Below are positions 24,952 to 34,296 of a stretch of DNA of 64,000 nt, in pieces. The stretch's first letter is position 1. The number at the start of each line of letters is the position of its first letter. The notes beneath the pieces were generated by a model that did no database searches, was not told the DNA's origin, and saw only the letters and a program-made list of their open reading frames with translations. Location of the stretch: positions 519 to 64,518 of the forward strand of contig NZ_BDGB01000064.1 in NCBI RefSeq assembly GCF_002157585.1, written 5' to 3'. The stretch is from Lentilactobacillus parakefiri (lineage in GTDB: Bacteria; Bacillota; Bacilli; Lactobacillales; Lactobacillaceae). A program made the position numbers and the translations under genes.

Positions 24952-27039
24952 ATGAATAACAATTCAACCAACTCATTTAGAAAATCGGTGGGGCACTTCT
25001 TGAGACGCTTCAACCGATTTTGTCGAAGGTTCCATTTGGTTAAGTGGCTGGTAGTGGTTTTTCTCAGCATCTCACTTGTGACCAGTACCTACTTGGTGTT
25101 TCTTGCTAAAACAGCTCATGTCCAGAACCTGGAATCGTCACTGTCAAAGACAACTGAAATTTTTGATGTCAGCAATCACAAGGCTGGCGAATTATACGCA
25201 CAAAAGGGGACCTATGTTCATTTGAATCAGGTCTCGGCTAACATTCCAAAGGCCGTTTTATCGACGGAAGACCGCAATTTTTACCATGAATATGGTTTCT
25301 CGTTCAAAGGAATTGCCCGGGCGATGTTCTTACTAGTTAAGAACAAATTACTGCATCGCAATTACATCAGTGGTGGCGGAAGTACGTTGACTCAACAACT
25401 GGTTAAGAATGCCTATCTTTCGCAAGAGCAGACGATGACTCGAAAATTAAAGGAACTATTCCTGTCGATTCAAGTTGAAAATGTTTACTCGAAAAACGAA
25501 ATACTGACGATGTATCTCAACAATGCTTACTTTGGTAACGGGGTTTGGGGTGTTCAAGACGCCGCCAGAAAGTATTTTGGTGAAAATGCTGTCAACCTGT
25601 CGGTTCCCGACTCAGCTGTTTTGGCGGGGATGTTGACTTCGCCAAGTGCCTTTAACCCCATTGATCATCCAAAAGCCGCTAAGTGGCGCCGAAATGTTGT
25701 TTTGCAGCTGATGGTTGAAAACAACAAGCTGAATCAGGCTCAGGCAAATTACTACAAGAAAACCCCAATCACGGTGCGGGACACTTACGTTCGAAAAGAC
25801 GGTTACAAGTATCCGTATTACTTTGACGCCGTTATTGATGAGGCAATCAGTAAGTATGGCATGACTGAATCAGAGATTATGAACCGTGGCTATCGAATCT
25901 ACACTAATTTAAATCAAGCTCAGCAACAGGCAATGCAGACCAACTTTAACAACAATGCCATGTTTCCGGCTAATGCTGCTGACGGCACTGAAGTCCAGGC
26001 CGCATCGATCGGGGTCTCACCAACCACCGGCGGGGTGACCGCCGTGGTTGGCGGTCGCGGTAAACACGTTTTTCGTGGTTATAATCGGGCCACCCAAATT
26101 AGCAGGCAACCCGGTTCAACAATGAAACCATTGGCCGTCTACACACCGGCACTTGAAGCGGGCTACAAATTTGATTCCGAGCTGGTGGATAAGAAGAAAG
26201 CTTATGGGACCAATCATTACACACCGAAAAACTATAATAACGTTTATCAAGGCAAGGTGCCAATGTATGAAGCGTTGGCGCAGAGTATGAACGCGCCGGC
26301 CGTCTGGCTGCTGAATCAAATCGGTGTCAATCGAGGCTATCAGTCAGTTAAGGACTTTAACATCCCAGTCACGAAGAAAGATAAGAACCTGGCATTAGCC
26401 TTGGGTGGGATGTCCGGTGGTGTTTCACCCCAGCAAATGGCTGGTGCTTATACCGCTTTCGCAAATGGCGGCAAGATTGTTAAACCATTTTATATTCGAA
26501 AGATTGTTGACTCCACTGGCAAGGTGGTGGTTGACAATACCGCTAAGCAAGAAGGCCGGCAAATCATGTCCGGTTCGGTTGCCAAACAGATGACCAGCAT
26601 GATGCTTGGCGTCTTCAACAACGGAACCGGTGCCGATGCCAAGCCATATGGCTACCAAGTGGCCGGTAAGACTGGTAGTACAGAAGCCGATAACACCGGT
26701 TCAGCTGACGCAACCAAGGATAAGTGGATTATTGGCTATACACCTGACTTGGTTGTCGCAACTTGGGAAGGGTTTGATAGTACCAGTCAGGCACACCACT
26801 TGGAGAACCTAAGTGGAACAGGTGTTGGACCGCTTTTCAAAAATGAGATGCAGACGATGCTGCCGTATACCAAGAATTCGAGTTTCAACACCAAAGATGC
26901 TCAATCGATTGTTCAAGGCGAAAGTAGTAACGACAATCTTTGGGATACCATTCAAAAGAAGACGAATCAATATGGTAACCAAATCGAACAAAAGGCAAAA
27001 GATTTAATAGATGATGCCAAAAGTTGGTTCAACCATTAA
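24952..27039 (+). CDS. pbpF: class A penicillin-binding protein (PbpF/PBP2a type)
   Basis: Bifunctional peptidoglycan polymerase, 695 residues, anchored by one N-terminal helix (about 29-51) after a basic tail. GT51 glycosyltransferase: STEDRNFYHEYGFSFKG with catalytic Glu, and GGGSTLTQQLVKNAYL. Transpeptidase: Ser-x-x-Lys in RQPGSTMKPLAVY, SxN in AQSMNAPAVW, and KTG in VAGKTGSTE. The PSTs match PbpF-like enzymes (YTPKNYNN, LALALGGMSGGVSP). The tail after the KTG region is Asn/Gln-rich and charged. Start ATG 24952 has AAAGGAG six bases ahead; a codon at 24925 lacks one. Monocistronic; a -10-like TACAAT lies 29 bases before the start. Confidence 0.95.
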   Translation: MNNNSTNSFRKSVGHFLRRFNRFCRRFHLVKWLVVVFLSISLVTSTYLVFLAKTAHVQNLESSLSKTTEIFDVSNHKAGELYAQKGTYVHLNQVSANIPKAVLSTEDRNFYHEYGFSFKGIARAMFLLVKNKLLHRNYISGGGSTLTQQLVKNAYLSQEQTMTRKLKELFLSIQVENVYSKNEILTMYLNNAYFGNGVWGVQDAARKYFGENAVNLSVPDSAVLAGMLTSPSAFNPIDHPKAAKWRRNVVLQLMVENNKLNQAQANYYKKTPITVRDTYVRKDGYKYPYYFDAVIDEAISKYGMTESEIMNRGYRIYTNLNQAQQQAMQTNFNNNAMFPANAADGTEVQAASIGVSPTTGGVTAVVGGRGKHVFRGYNRATQISRQPGSTMKPLAVYTPALEAGYKFDSELVDKKKAYGTNHYTPKNYNNVYQGKVPMYEALAQSMNAPAVWLLNQIGVNRGYQSVKDFNIPVTKKDKNLALALGGMSGGVSPQQMAGAYTAFANGGKIVKPFYIRKIVDSTGKVVVDNTAKQEGRQIMSGSVAKQMTSMMLGVFNNGTGADAKPYGYQVAGKTGSTEADNTGSADATKDKWIIGYTPDLVVATWEGFDSTSQAHHLENLSGTGVGPLFKNEMQTMLPYTKNSSFNTKDAQSIVQGESSNDNLWDTIQKKTNQYGNQIEQKAKDLIDDAKSWFNH

Positions 27040-27108
27040 CTTTTTCAGGAAGCAATTTTTAGAATGTGTTAGAATTAGGTAAATAAACTTGTTAGGGGAC
27101 ACTATTTG

Positions 27109-27453
27109 ATGAATGAAAAAATGACCGCAACAACCAACCAGCTCCAAGCAGAATTAATCGCGTCTGATGAATTTACTGAGATTAAAGCTGCTTATGATGC
27201 GCTGAAGAAAAGCTTAGACGATTACAAGTTGTTCAATGACTTTCAAGACGCCCAACAAAATCTTCAGCAAAAGCAAATGCAGGGTGTCCAGCCAACCCAA
27301 GATGAGATTCAAAACATCCAGGCAATTGCTGGGAAAATGCGTGAGAGTCAATTAATTTCTGAATTGATGACTAAAGAGAAGGCATTGAGCCAATTATTAT
27401 CTGATATTAATGAAACGGTGACAAAGCCAATCAGTGATCTGTACAAGTCATAA
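27109..27453 (+). CDS. YlbF/YheA-family helical protein (UPF0342)
   Basis: 114 residues, almost all alpha-helix, Gln-rich in the middle (LQQKQMQGVQPTQDE). It matches the YlbF/YheA (DUF964) family of small cytoplasmic coiled proteins. YlbF itself belongs to the RNase Y specificity complex in Bacillus; the YheA branch has no fixed role. ATG 27109 directly follows a TTG, and AGGGG lies ten bases ahead. A strong hairpin separates it from the yhaO cluster. In Bacillus the related gene also lies near the yha genes. Confidence 0.85.
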   Translation: MNEKMTATTNQLQAELIASDEFTEIKAAYDALKKSLDDYKLFNDFQDAQQNLQQKQMQGVQPTQDEIQNIQAIAGKMRESQLISELMTKEKALSQLLSDINETVTKPISDLYKS

Positions 27454-27472
27454 GGAAATCAAGCACGTGACA

Positions 27473-27525
27473 AAAGGGGCCGAGACAAAAAAAGTTTGAG
27501 TACTTTTGTCTTGGCCCTTATTTTG
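27473..27525 (+). terminator. terminator after the YheA-like gene
   Basis: AAGGGGCCGAGACAAAA ... TTTTGTCTTGGCCCTT with T-rich tail. Arm composition resembles the hairpins at 11850 and 13663. Confidence 0.88.
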
Positions 27526-27550
27526 TACATAATCAAGGAAGGAATCGAAT

Positions 27551-28792
27551 ATGAAATTTATCCATACCGCAGATTTACATCTGGACAGTCCTTTTTTGGG
27601 GCTCAAAAATCATGTATTACCCAACGAGCTCTGGGAGAAGATTCACCAATCAACCTTTGACTCCTTTCAAAAAATCATTGATGATGCAATTGACCAGCAA
27701 GTAGACTTTGTCCTTTTGGCTGGTGATTTGTTTGACAGAGAAGAGCGCAGTGTGGCTGCCGACGCATTTTTAATTGCTCAGCTTAATCGATTGAATGACC
27801 ATGGAATTGAAGCATTTGTCAGCTTTGGCAACCATGATTATTCCACGGCAGACCCGGCGTCCTTTGGTTATCCAGATAATACACTGGTTTTCGGTAACCA
27901 GGTTGAAACCAAAAAGTATACCCTAAATGACGGTGAAGTGGTGGCCGTCAGCGGCTTTAGTTTTGATAAGCAGTGGATCACCCAGCCGATGATTCAAAAC
28001 TACCCAACAGCAGTTGACAACGTTGATTGGCATATCGGCATGCTTCATGGAAGTTTAAGCTCACTTCATTCTCCAGAGGCCAATTACGCCCCATTTACGT
28101 TGTCCGAACTTCAGGAGAAGGGGTATGACTACTGGGCATTGGGCCACATTCATAAGCGTCAGGCGTTAAATGAGCAGCAAACCATCAATTATTCTGGTAA
28201 TACCCAAGGGCGCCATATCAACGAATCCGGTGAAAAGGGTTACCTATTGGTTCAAAGCGATGACAAACGCCTTAAAACTCAATTTATCCCAACCGCCCCG
28301 ATCATTTGGGACCGGGTGATCATTTCCCTGGATGAGGTCTCGGTTGACCAATTGGTAGAAGCCATTCTGGAAAAGATCGCTGATCTGCACTATTCGAAGT
28401 TGCATTTTATTCGGATCCAATTGACCAGTCAAACGGCTGTTGATGCTGATTTACTCACTAAAATGAGTGATGGCGATCTCCTGGACGAACTTCAAGAAAT
28501 AAATGCTGATAAATGGCAGCAGCTGAACTGCTGGATTACTTCGATTGAAGCACCACAAGTCAAAAGTTTGGTCTACAGCAGTATTGACCAGGACTATTTT
28601 AATCAAGCCAAGGCAGAAACCTTGAACGATGAAGTTTTTGATCAACTTCTCAAGGAATTCAATAAACAACCGGCTTTTATCAAGGATGAAGTTGGGGCCA
28701 AAGAAGCCAAACAGGAAATCTTTGATCAAGCAGGAACCATCCTTCAAGAAAACGTGATTCATGACGGAACACAGGAGGACAAATCCAAGTGA
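27551..28792 (+). CDS. yhaO: DNA repair metallophosphoesterase, YhaO (SbcD-like)
   Basis: 413-residue nuclease subunit of the Mre11/SbcD kind. The N-terminus carries the calcineurin-type metal motifs: HTADLHLDSPF (D-x-H), LLAGDLFDREERS (GD), FGNHDYST (GNHD), then GMLHGS and GHIHKRQ (His pairs). A C-terminal capping domain follows. It should work with the SMC-like partner encoded directly downstream, whose GTG start overlaps this stop. The order yhaO-yhaN-yhaM is as in Bacillus. ATG 27551 has AAGGAAGG ahead. Exact DNA substrate in this family is not known. Confidence 0.93.
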   Translation: MKFIHTADLHLDSPFLGLKNHVLPNELWEKIHQSTFDSFQKIIDDAIDQQVDFVLLAGDLFDREERSVAADAFLIAQLNRLNDHGIEAFVSFGNHDYSTADPASFGYPDNTLVFGNQVETKKYTLNDGEVVAVSGFSFDKQWITQPMIQNYPTAVDNVDWHIGMLHGSLSSLHSPEANYAPFTLSELQEKGYDYWALGHIHKRQALNEQQTINYSGNTQGRHINESGEKGYLLVQSDDKRLKTQFIPTAPIIWDRVIISLDEVSVDQLVEAILEKIADLHYSKLHFIRIQLTSQTAVDADLLTKMSDGDLLDELQEINADKWQQLNCWITSIEAPQVKSLVYSSIDQDYFNQAKAETLNDEVFDQLLKEFNKQPAFIKDEVGAKEAKQEIFDQAGTILQENVIHDGTQEDKSK

Positions 28793-31368
28793 TAATTAAA
28801 CAGTTAAACATCTATGGCTTTGGCCGCTGGATTGATCAATTAATTGATATAAAGAATCCACTTCAGATTGTTTATGGTCAAAATGAAGCTGGCAAAAGTA
28901 CGATTATCGCGTTTATCAAGGGTGTTTTATTTGGCTTCACTGACAAAAAACATTCTGTTCATGGTCAATATCAGCCGAAAGGCAGCGCGCCGTACGGTGG
29001 TGAAATAACTTTCTCTTCCGATCACCATCTTTACAAGGTTGTCCGGACAGGCTTGAAATATGGCGGGACCGTCAAATTTTATGATTTGGATAACGATACC
29101 GAACTGAGTGAAGATGATTACCAGCAATTAATTACCCCCATTGATCGAACTGCTTACGACCAGTTATTTTACTTTGGCAGCATTGATCAAACCGAATTTT
29201 ATAAAATGGGCCGGGATGAATTACGGCTGCGGATTCAATCGATTGGCGTTGCTGGGGCTGGGGATTGGATGAACCTGCAAGCTGATTTGGACAAGCAGTC
29301 TGCAAAGCTATATGCACCTCGCGGCCGAACCAAAACCATCAACGTGCAAATTGCCGCTTATAAAAAGCTTGAAGATCAAGTCAGCGCCGCAAAGGATCAT
29401 TTTCCGCGCTACCAGGACTTGCGGACTCACTTAAAGCGGGATCAATCAGACTTGAATGATCTCCAAGTGGCTCTAAAGGCAGCCAATCATCAACTGGATG
29501 ATAAGCGCCGCTTACAGACGGTGTTACCACTGGTTAACAAGCTGAGTGATCTCAGCGATGTTGATTCCGCTCAGGTGAAGGCTAAATTCAGCAGCGGGGA
29601 CCTGAATGCATTTAATAAACTCAATATGGCGCTGACATCCCAAAAAGCGGCTGTTCAAAAAGCTCAAAAGGTTGTTGATGCAGATGCCGGTAAAACGGTG
29701 AAAACACCTGCCCAAGCCTTTTATGAGACTCATAGTGACACCATCGAGCGACTAGCTCAGGGTCTACCTGAAATTAGGAAGGCCGCTTTAGCGATTGAAC
29801 TGGGGGAGTCGCAACAAAAAGACGTTCAACAACAAATTCAAGCGCAGTTAGATTCAATTAACAAAAACGAAGAGGGGGGGCTGCCGCGACCATTTGATGA
29901 TCAGACCTTTGCTAAAGTCAATGAGTTGCTGCGAAAGGAACAGAATCTTCAAGAAAAGCGTACTCAAAGGACCCGTCAGCGACCTGTTCAACCCGACCAG
30001 CACCATGGTAATGGTCTCATCTGGTATGGTGTAGCGATCGCCTTTGCGGTACTATCTCTTTTATTAGGATCCAAGTCATTTGGATGGGTCGGATACATTT
30101 TAGCGGCCGCTGCGGCTGTTTGGGGCTGGTACACTGCCAAAGGTGGTTCAAAACGGCAAACAGATCAAACTCGTGAGGATCCGGCTGAACTTGATCGACA
30201 ACTTACACAGATTCGTGGAGAATTGACAGCCATTCAGACGCAATTTGATCTGCAGGGAATTGATAAATCTCAATGGCTTCATATGCAAAGCTCACTTCAG
30301 GAAATTCAGCGTCTGAAAAAAAGTTATCAAAACCAACAGGATACGCTCGCTCAGCAACAAGCTAAGTACCAGGGGTATCTTGATCAGTGGCAGTTTGCCA
30401 CGGACTGGTTGAAGTTCGACCAATCTAAGTATTCCGCCGCCGTCGAGACCATTGGCAAGGCCGTTGCCCACTGGCATAAATTAGCAACTGATTATCAGCA
30501 GCAACAAACGACGTTGAATGACGATCAAAAGACACTGAACGCCGCTACAACCAAGTTGGCTGAACTGGTCAAGCAAAAGCGGGCCTTCTTGGAAAGCCGT
30601 GATGTTGACGATGATGAAGCATTTCAACAAAGTGTTACTTTTCAGTCAGACTTGGCTAAGAAATTGGAGCAAAAAACAACCTTTGAGAGTCAAATCAAAT
30701 CTGCTAACGTGGTTATTCCTGCGAAGGTCGATCAAGATGCCTTAAACACCGAGGTTCATGAAGCTACGAAACAAGTCCAGGGTCTACAAGATCAACTGAC
30801 AGATTTAAGTCGGGAAATGACCCAATTTCAGACAGAAATTGATGGGTTAATCAAGGATGGCAAATATTATGACCTGCGTCAGCAATTGGCCAACCAACAG
30901 GCTGAAATTGTCAGCAATGTCCAAAAGTATTTGGCACTTAAGCTGAGTTCTCAATGGATTCAAGCCGTTTTGGACATCGCCAGCAAGGGTCGGCTGCCCA
31001 AGACGCTCGAATTGGCAAAACAATATTTTGCGACTTTGACGAATGATGCTTATAAGGATATTATTTTTAAAAAGGAAATTTCAGTTGTCAGAAAAGACGA
31101 TGTTTCCTTTCCAATTAACGAATTATCTACCGGAACGTTGGAACAGCTTTACTTGGCGCTGATCTTTTCGATGGCAGTTGGATTCAGCAACCAATACCCG
31201 ATGCCAATTATCATTGACGATGGCTTTGTGAATTTCGATCAAAGCCGAAAAAAAGCAGCCCTGATGATGCTTCAACAGGTGAGTGAGAAGACCCAAGTCC
31301 TTTATTTCACCGCCAATCTCGAAGGCAATGCTGACAACATGCCTGTCTTGGATCTTAAAACGCTTTAG
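28789..31368 (+). CDS. yhaN: SbcC-like AAA ATPase, YhaN, with internal hydrophobic segment
   Basis: 859-residue SMC/Rad50-like ATPase, partner of YhaO. N-terminal Walker A is VYGQNEAGKSTIIAF. Long coiled-coil arms rich in Gln, Asp and Lys fill the middle. C-terminal signature and Walker B lie in NELSTGTLEQLYLALIFS and PIIIDDGFVNFD. Near residues 405-450, between the coils, lies a strongly hydrophobic double segment (IWYGVAIAFAVLSLLLG and WVGYILAAAAAVWGWY) in the place where SbcC/Rad50 has its zinc hook. This suggests a membrane-anchored apex. Start is GTG 28789 with CAGGAGG ten bases ahead; the overlap with yhaO couples translation. Confidence 0.93.
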   Translation: MIIKQLNIYGFGRWIDQLIDIKNPLQIVYGQNEAGKSTIIAFIKGVLFGFTDKKHSVHGQYQPKGSAPYGGEITFSSDHHLYKVVRTGLKYGGTVKFYDLDNDTELSEDDYQQLITPIDRTAYDQLFYFGSIDQTEFYKMGRDELRLRIQSIGVAGAGDWMNLQADLDKQSAKLYAPRGRTKTINVQIAAYKKLEDQVSAAKDHFPRYQDLRTHLKRDQSDLNDLQVALKAANHQLDDKRRLQTVLPLVNKLSDLSDVDSAQVKAKFSSGDLNAFNKLNMALTSQKAAVQKAQKVVDADAGKTVKTPAQAFYETHSDTIERLAQGLPEIRKAALAIELGESQQKDVQQQIQAQLDSINKNEEGGLPRPFDDQTFAKVNELLRKEQNLQEKRTQRTRQRPVQPDQHHGNGLIWYGVAIAFAVLSLLLGSKSFGWVGYILAAAAAVWGWYTAKGGSKRQTDQTREDPAELDRQLTQIRGELTAIQTQFDLQGIDKSQWLHMQSSLQEIQRLKKSYQNQQDTLAQQQAKYQGYLDQWQFATDWLKFDQSKYSAAVETIGKAVAHWHKLATDYQQQQTTLNDDQKTLNAATTKLAELVKQKRAFLESRDVDDDEAFQQSVTFQSDLAKKLEQKTTFESQIKSANVVIPAKVDQDALNTEVHEATKQVQGLQDQLTDLSREMTQFQTEIDGLIKDGKYYDLRQQLANQQAEIVSNVQKYLALKLSSQWIQAVLDIASKGRLPKTLELAKQYFATLTNDAYKDIIFKKEISVVRKDDVSFPINELSTGTLEQLYLALIFSMAVGFSNQYPMPIIIDDGFVNFDQSRKKAALMMLQQVSEKTQVLYFTANLEGNADNMPVLDLKTL

Positions 31369-31379
31369 GAGGCGATTTT

Positions 31380-32366
31380 ATGGCAAAACAATTGATGGAT
31401 ATCAAATTGGATGAAGAATTCGAGATGTATGTATTATTAAAGGACGCCTCCAAGCGGGTGGCCAAAAATGGCAAGCCGTTTCTATCTTTAGTCTTTCAAG
31501 ACCAATCCGGCCAAATTTCGGGCAAGTACTGGGATGCATCCCCAGCGGATATTGAAGCCTTTGTGTCTGGAAAAGTCGTTCTGCTGAAAGGAAAGCGGGA
31601 GAACTATATGAATTCTCCCCAAATCAAGATTCTAGCCATGCGGCTGGCCAATCAAAGTGAGCCGCATGATCCGGTTAACTTTATCAAACGAGCTGGTATG
31701 TCTCGTGACCAGATGGAAGAATACATTGACCAAACCATCTTTGAGATTACCAATGCCGTCGATAATCGAATTGTCCGCAGCTTAATTTCAAAGCACGAAA
31801 ACGCCTTTTATACCTTCCCAGCCGCAAAATCCAATCATCATGACTTTGCCGGTGGATTAGCTTTTCACACGATTTCAATTTTGAGACTGGCTCATTCGAT
31901 CGTCAATCAGTATGACTGCATTAATGGTCCATTACTGTATGCCGGTGCCATTTTACATGATCTTGGGAAAACCATTGAACTCTCTGGGCCGATTGCGACA
32001 GAATACACGTTAGCAGGCAATATGCTCGGCCATTTAAGTATTATGGACGCTGAAATTGTTGAAGCGGCTGACAAGTTGGGGATTGATCAGCAATCTCAAG
32101 ATCTCATTTTATTACGACACATGGTTCTGTCCCATCATGGCTTACTCGAGTATGGTTCGCCTGAACGGCCGAAAATATTGGAGGCCGAAATTCTCCATCA
32201 CTTGGATGAGTTAGACGCTACGATTGTCATGATTCAAAGCGCCACTAAGAACATTGATCCCGGACAGTTCAGTGATCGGATCTTTGGGTTGGATAATCGG
32301 CGATTCTACAAACCGGAAAAATCAGTTGACCCAAAGAACAAACCGACACAAGGTGAATTGTTATAA
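31380..32366 (+). CDS. yhaM: 3'-5' exoribonuclease YhaM
   Basis: 328 residues. An N-terminal OB-fold (SLVFQDQSGQISGKYWD) binds RNA or single-stranded DNA, and a C-terminal HD domain is the nuclease: FHTISILRLA His near 155-165, HDLGKT, and the later LSHHGLLEYGS His. Family role: degradation of single-stranded RNA, with a minor role in RNA turnover in Gram-positives. It is 11 bases after yhaN with a strong ribosome site (AGGAGG) and ends at a bidirectional hairpin shared with prsA. Confidence 0.94.
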   Translation: MAKQLMDIKLDEEFEMYVLLKDASKRVAKNGKPFLSLVFQDQSGQISGKYWDASPADIEAFVSGKVVLLKGKRENYMNSPQIKILAMRLANQSEPHDPVNFIKRAGMSRDQMEEYIDQTIFEITNAVDNRIVRSLISKHENAFYTFPAAKSNHHDFAGGLAFHTISILRLAHSIVNQYDCINGPLLYAGAILHDLGKTIELSGPIATEYTLAGNMLGHLSIMDAEIVEAADKLGIDQQSQDLILLRHMVLSHHGLLEYGSPERPKILEAEILHHLDELDATIVMIQSATKNIDPGQFSDRIFGLDNRRFYKPEKSVDPKNKPTQGELL

Positions 32367-32377
32367 TTGAACCAACA

Positions 32378-32410
32378 CAAAAAGGATTGGACATTGTCCA
32401 ATCCTTTTTG
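32378..32410. terminator. bidirectional terminator between yhaM and prsA
   Basis: Perfect hairpin AAAAAGGATTGGAC-ATT-GTCCAATCCTTTTT. A and T runs on both flanks fit use by both converging transcripts. Confidence 0.92.
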
Positions 32411-32427
32411 TATGAATCGCTTTGAAA

Positions 32428-33312
32428 TTACTTCTTAGATGACGAGCTTGATGAAAGGTAATCAGATAAGACGTTTTGAAGGTCTTTATCTTGGATGGTA
32501 ACTTTACCCTTCTTAAGAACTTTGGAAACAACTGAATGTAAGGTATTGCTATCAGACATCTTGCTGGTAACGATTTGATCCTTTAATTCAGATTCGTGTT
32601 GCTTCCAAGTTCCCTTTGATGGATGGTTAACCATTTGGATAACTTGGTAACCATATTGAGTCTTAACGGGGGTCTTAGTGTATTGACCATTCTTCAGCTT
32701 GAAAGCAGCCTTCTTGAAGTTGGTATCAAGTGAAGTGTTGGTGTTGTCAAATGCTGCGATTCGGCCGCCCTTGTTCTTGGTTGCTGTATCAGTTGAATAC
32801 TTTTTAGCTAAGCTTGAGAAGCTCTTACCGTCTTTAAGTTCGCTGATAACTTTGTTGGCAGTTGATTTCTTTGAAACCAAGATTTGGTTAACAGTTACTT
32901 TTGGTTGGTAAGACTTGAATTGCGTTTGAAGTTGAGCGTCGCTAATCTTGACGTTATCTTTAACGGCTTGCTTCAATAAGAGGTTAGAACGAATTGAATC
33001 TTTCAATTGTGAAGCAGTCATACCGTTTTGTTGGAGAACAGAGTTAAATGATGAACCGTATTGCTTCTTGTATTTAGCGAATTCACTGTTAACTTGAGAG
33101 TCCTTAACATCTTTACCATATTGCTTGTCCAAGACCTTGTTCAAGATCATTTGTTGCAATACTTGTTTACCGCTTGAAGTACTCTTCAAACTGCTGTAAT
33201 AAGCACTTTCTGTAATCTTACCACCGTTAGTCGTTGCAACAGTTTTGCTGCCACAAGCTGCGAGAGTAAAACTCATCATAATGCCGGCTAAAACGATTAG
33301 CCATTTTTTCAT
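32428..33312 (-). CDS. prsA: PrsA foldase, peptidyl-prolyl isomerase lipoprotein
   Basis: Extracytoplasmic chaperone, membrane-anchored, that helps fold secreted proteins such as PBPs and possibly the sedolisin here. Signal peptide [13 protein letters not shown] with lipobox TLAACGS. The rotamase (parvulin) domain is visible from [14 protein letters not shown] through [11 protein letters not shown] Ser-rich tail ends the protein. About 294 residues, normal. Start: ATG 33312 gives a standard signal peptide, but an in-frame ATG at 33324 sits nearer the AGGAATGG site and would add MCFC; both are possible. Its place beside yhaM and hit matches Bacillus order. Confidence 0.93.
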   Translation of the reverse strand: MKKWLIVLAGIMMSFTLAACGSKTVATTNGGKITESAYYSSLKSTSSGKQVLQQMILNKVLDKQYGKDVKDSQVNSEFAKYKKQYGSSFNSVLQQNGMTASQLKDSIRSNLLLKQAVKDNVKISDAQLQTQFKSYQPKVTVNQILVSKKSTANKVISELKDGKSFSSLAKKYSTDTATKNKGGRIAAFDNTNTSLDTNFKKAAFKLKNGQYTKTPVKTQYGYQVIQMVNHPSKGTWKQHESELKDQIVTSKMSDSNTLHSVVSKVLKKGKVTIQDKDLQNVLSDYLSSSSSSKK

Positions 33313-33433
33313 ACAAAAACACATCCATTCCTAAAAGTATTCGTCTGCAAAGCAAACGTTCCCGATAATAATAACATAATCTGGCTCGTTTATATAATGA
33401 CCGCAAGAATTTAAACAAATATTCATATTTTGC

Positions 33434-33739
33434 TCACTTCAATTTGTCGGTATAATTGTTGATTTCATCAAGGCGGGGCTGAATTTTGAACATGGCTTCA
33501 TCCACGTCGCGTGAGATGTCATCAATCGTCTTCTCGAGCACAGGTATCTGCGCTGTGAAGGCATCCATTGATTTCTTGAAGTCATCATAAGCAGTTTTCC
33601 AGTCAGCAGCTTTTTTCTTTCGATCATTGAAGGTTAACTTGGCTCGTTCAACGAATTCTTGTGGGGTTTCTTTTCGACTGTATAAATAAGCGCCGGCGAC
33701 AACGGCGGATGCACCGACAATTTTAAAAACGGTTTTCAT
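33434..33739 (-). CDS. YtxH/YhaH-like membrane-anchored small protein
   Basis: 101 residues. A short hydrophobic N-terminal helix (about 4-20, TVFKIVGASAVVAGAYL) is followed by a long charged helical tail with heptad spacing, likely coiled coil. This matches small YtxH-type proteins; in Bacillus yhaH lies in the same neighbourhood. Function unknown. It starts two bases after the hit stop (ribosome site GGTGAT), so it is co-transcribed with hit. Confidence 0.8.
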   Translation of the reverse strand: MKTVFKIVGASAVVAGAYLYSRKETPQEFVERAKLTFNDRKKKAADWKTAYDDFKKSMDAFTAQIPVLEKTIDDISRDVDEAMFKIQPRLDEINNYTDKLK

Positions 33740-33741
33740 GA

Positions 33742-34170
33742 TTAATCACCCATGTGTTGTTCGATTGATTCTTGGATGGCCTTCAACTGTTCCGGTGAGT
33801 ATTTGTTGGAGTTATCCTTGAAGATCATCTTAAAGTCGTCATTGCTGGTATATCGGGGAACTAGGTGGAAGTGTGAATGAAAGACGGATTGATAAGCAAC
33901 TTGGCCGTTATTATTTAAAATATTCATGCCCTTAATGTCAGGATTTGAAGCTTTCACAGCCCGGGCAATCTTAGGAATTCTGTCAAAGACGGCACTTGCC
34001 AATTCTTCGTCATAGTCAAAGATATTGGCAATATGCTTCTTTGGAATAACCAGTGTATGTCCAGGGGTGCCTTGAGAAATATCCAGGAATGCCTTGACAA
34101 TGTCGTCCTCATATACGGTGTAACTGGGGATCTCATTTCTTACGATTTTACAAAAAATACAATCTTTCAA
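33742..34170 (-). CDS. hit: HIT family nucleotide hydrolase/transferase (Hit)
   Basis: 142-residue cytoplasmic HIT protein. N-terminal CIFCKIVRNEIP has the CxxC of Hit-type proteins. The catalytic triad motif is HSHFHLVPR (His-x-His-x-His). Related proteins hydrolyse adenosine 5'-monophosphoramidates or Ap4A. Start is a TTG at 34170 with GAAGGTAGAG ahead; no better start exists. It is divergent from ecsA, with a 126-base shared region containing two opposed extended -10 boxes. Confidence 0.93.
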   Translation of the reverse strand: MKDCIFCKIVRNEIPSYTVYEDDIVKAFLDISQGTPGHTLVIPKKHIANIFDYDEELASAVFDRIPKIARAVKASNPDIKGMNILNNNGQVAYQSVFHSHFHLVPRYTSNDDFKMIFKDNSNKYSPEQLKAIQESIEQHMGD

Positions 34171-34203
34171 AATCTCTACCTTCTTTCTGTGAATACTAAG
34201 TGT

Positions 34204-34212
34204 ATTATACCA
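34204..34212 (-). promoter_or_regulatory. extended -10 promoter for hit
   Basis: Minus-strand TGGTATAAT, 34 bases before the TTG start. No recognisable -35. Confidence 0.5.
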
Positions 34213-34251
34213 TTAATGCGTTTTTGACCCAGCTCAAAGGCTAATTTTGTA

Positions 34252-34260
34252 TGGTATAAT
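34252..34260 (+). promoter_or_regulatory. extended -10 promoter for ecsAB
   Basis: TGGTATAAT, 37 bases before the ecsA start, the same nine-base element as on the opposite strand for hit. No strong -35. Confidence 0.5.
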
Positions 34261-34296
34261 CTTGTTTGTACATTTATCATCATACGGAGGTAAACA

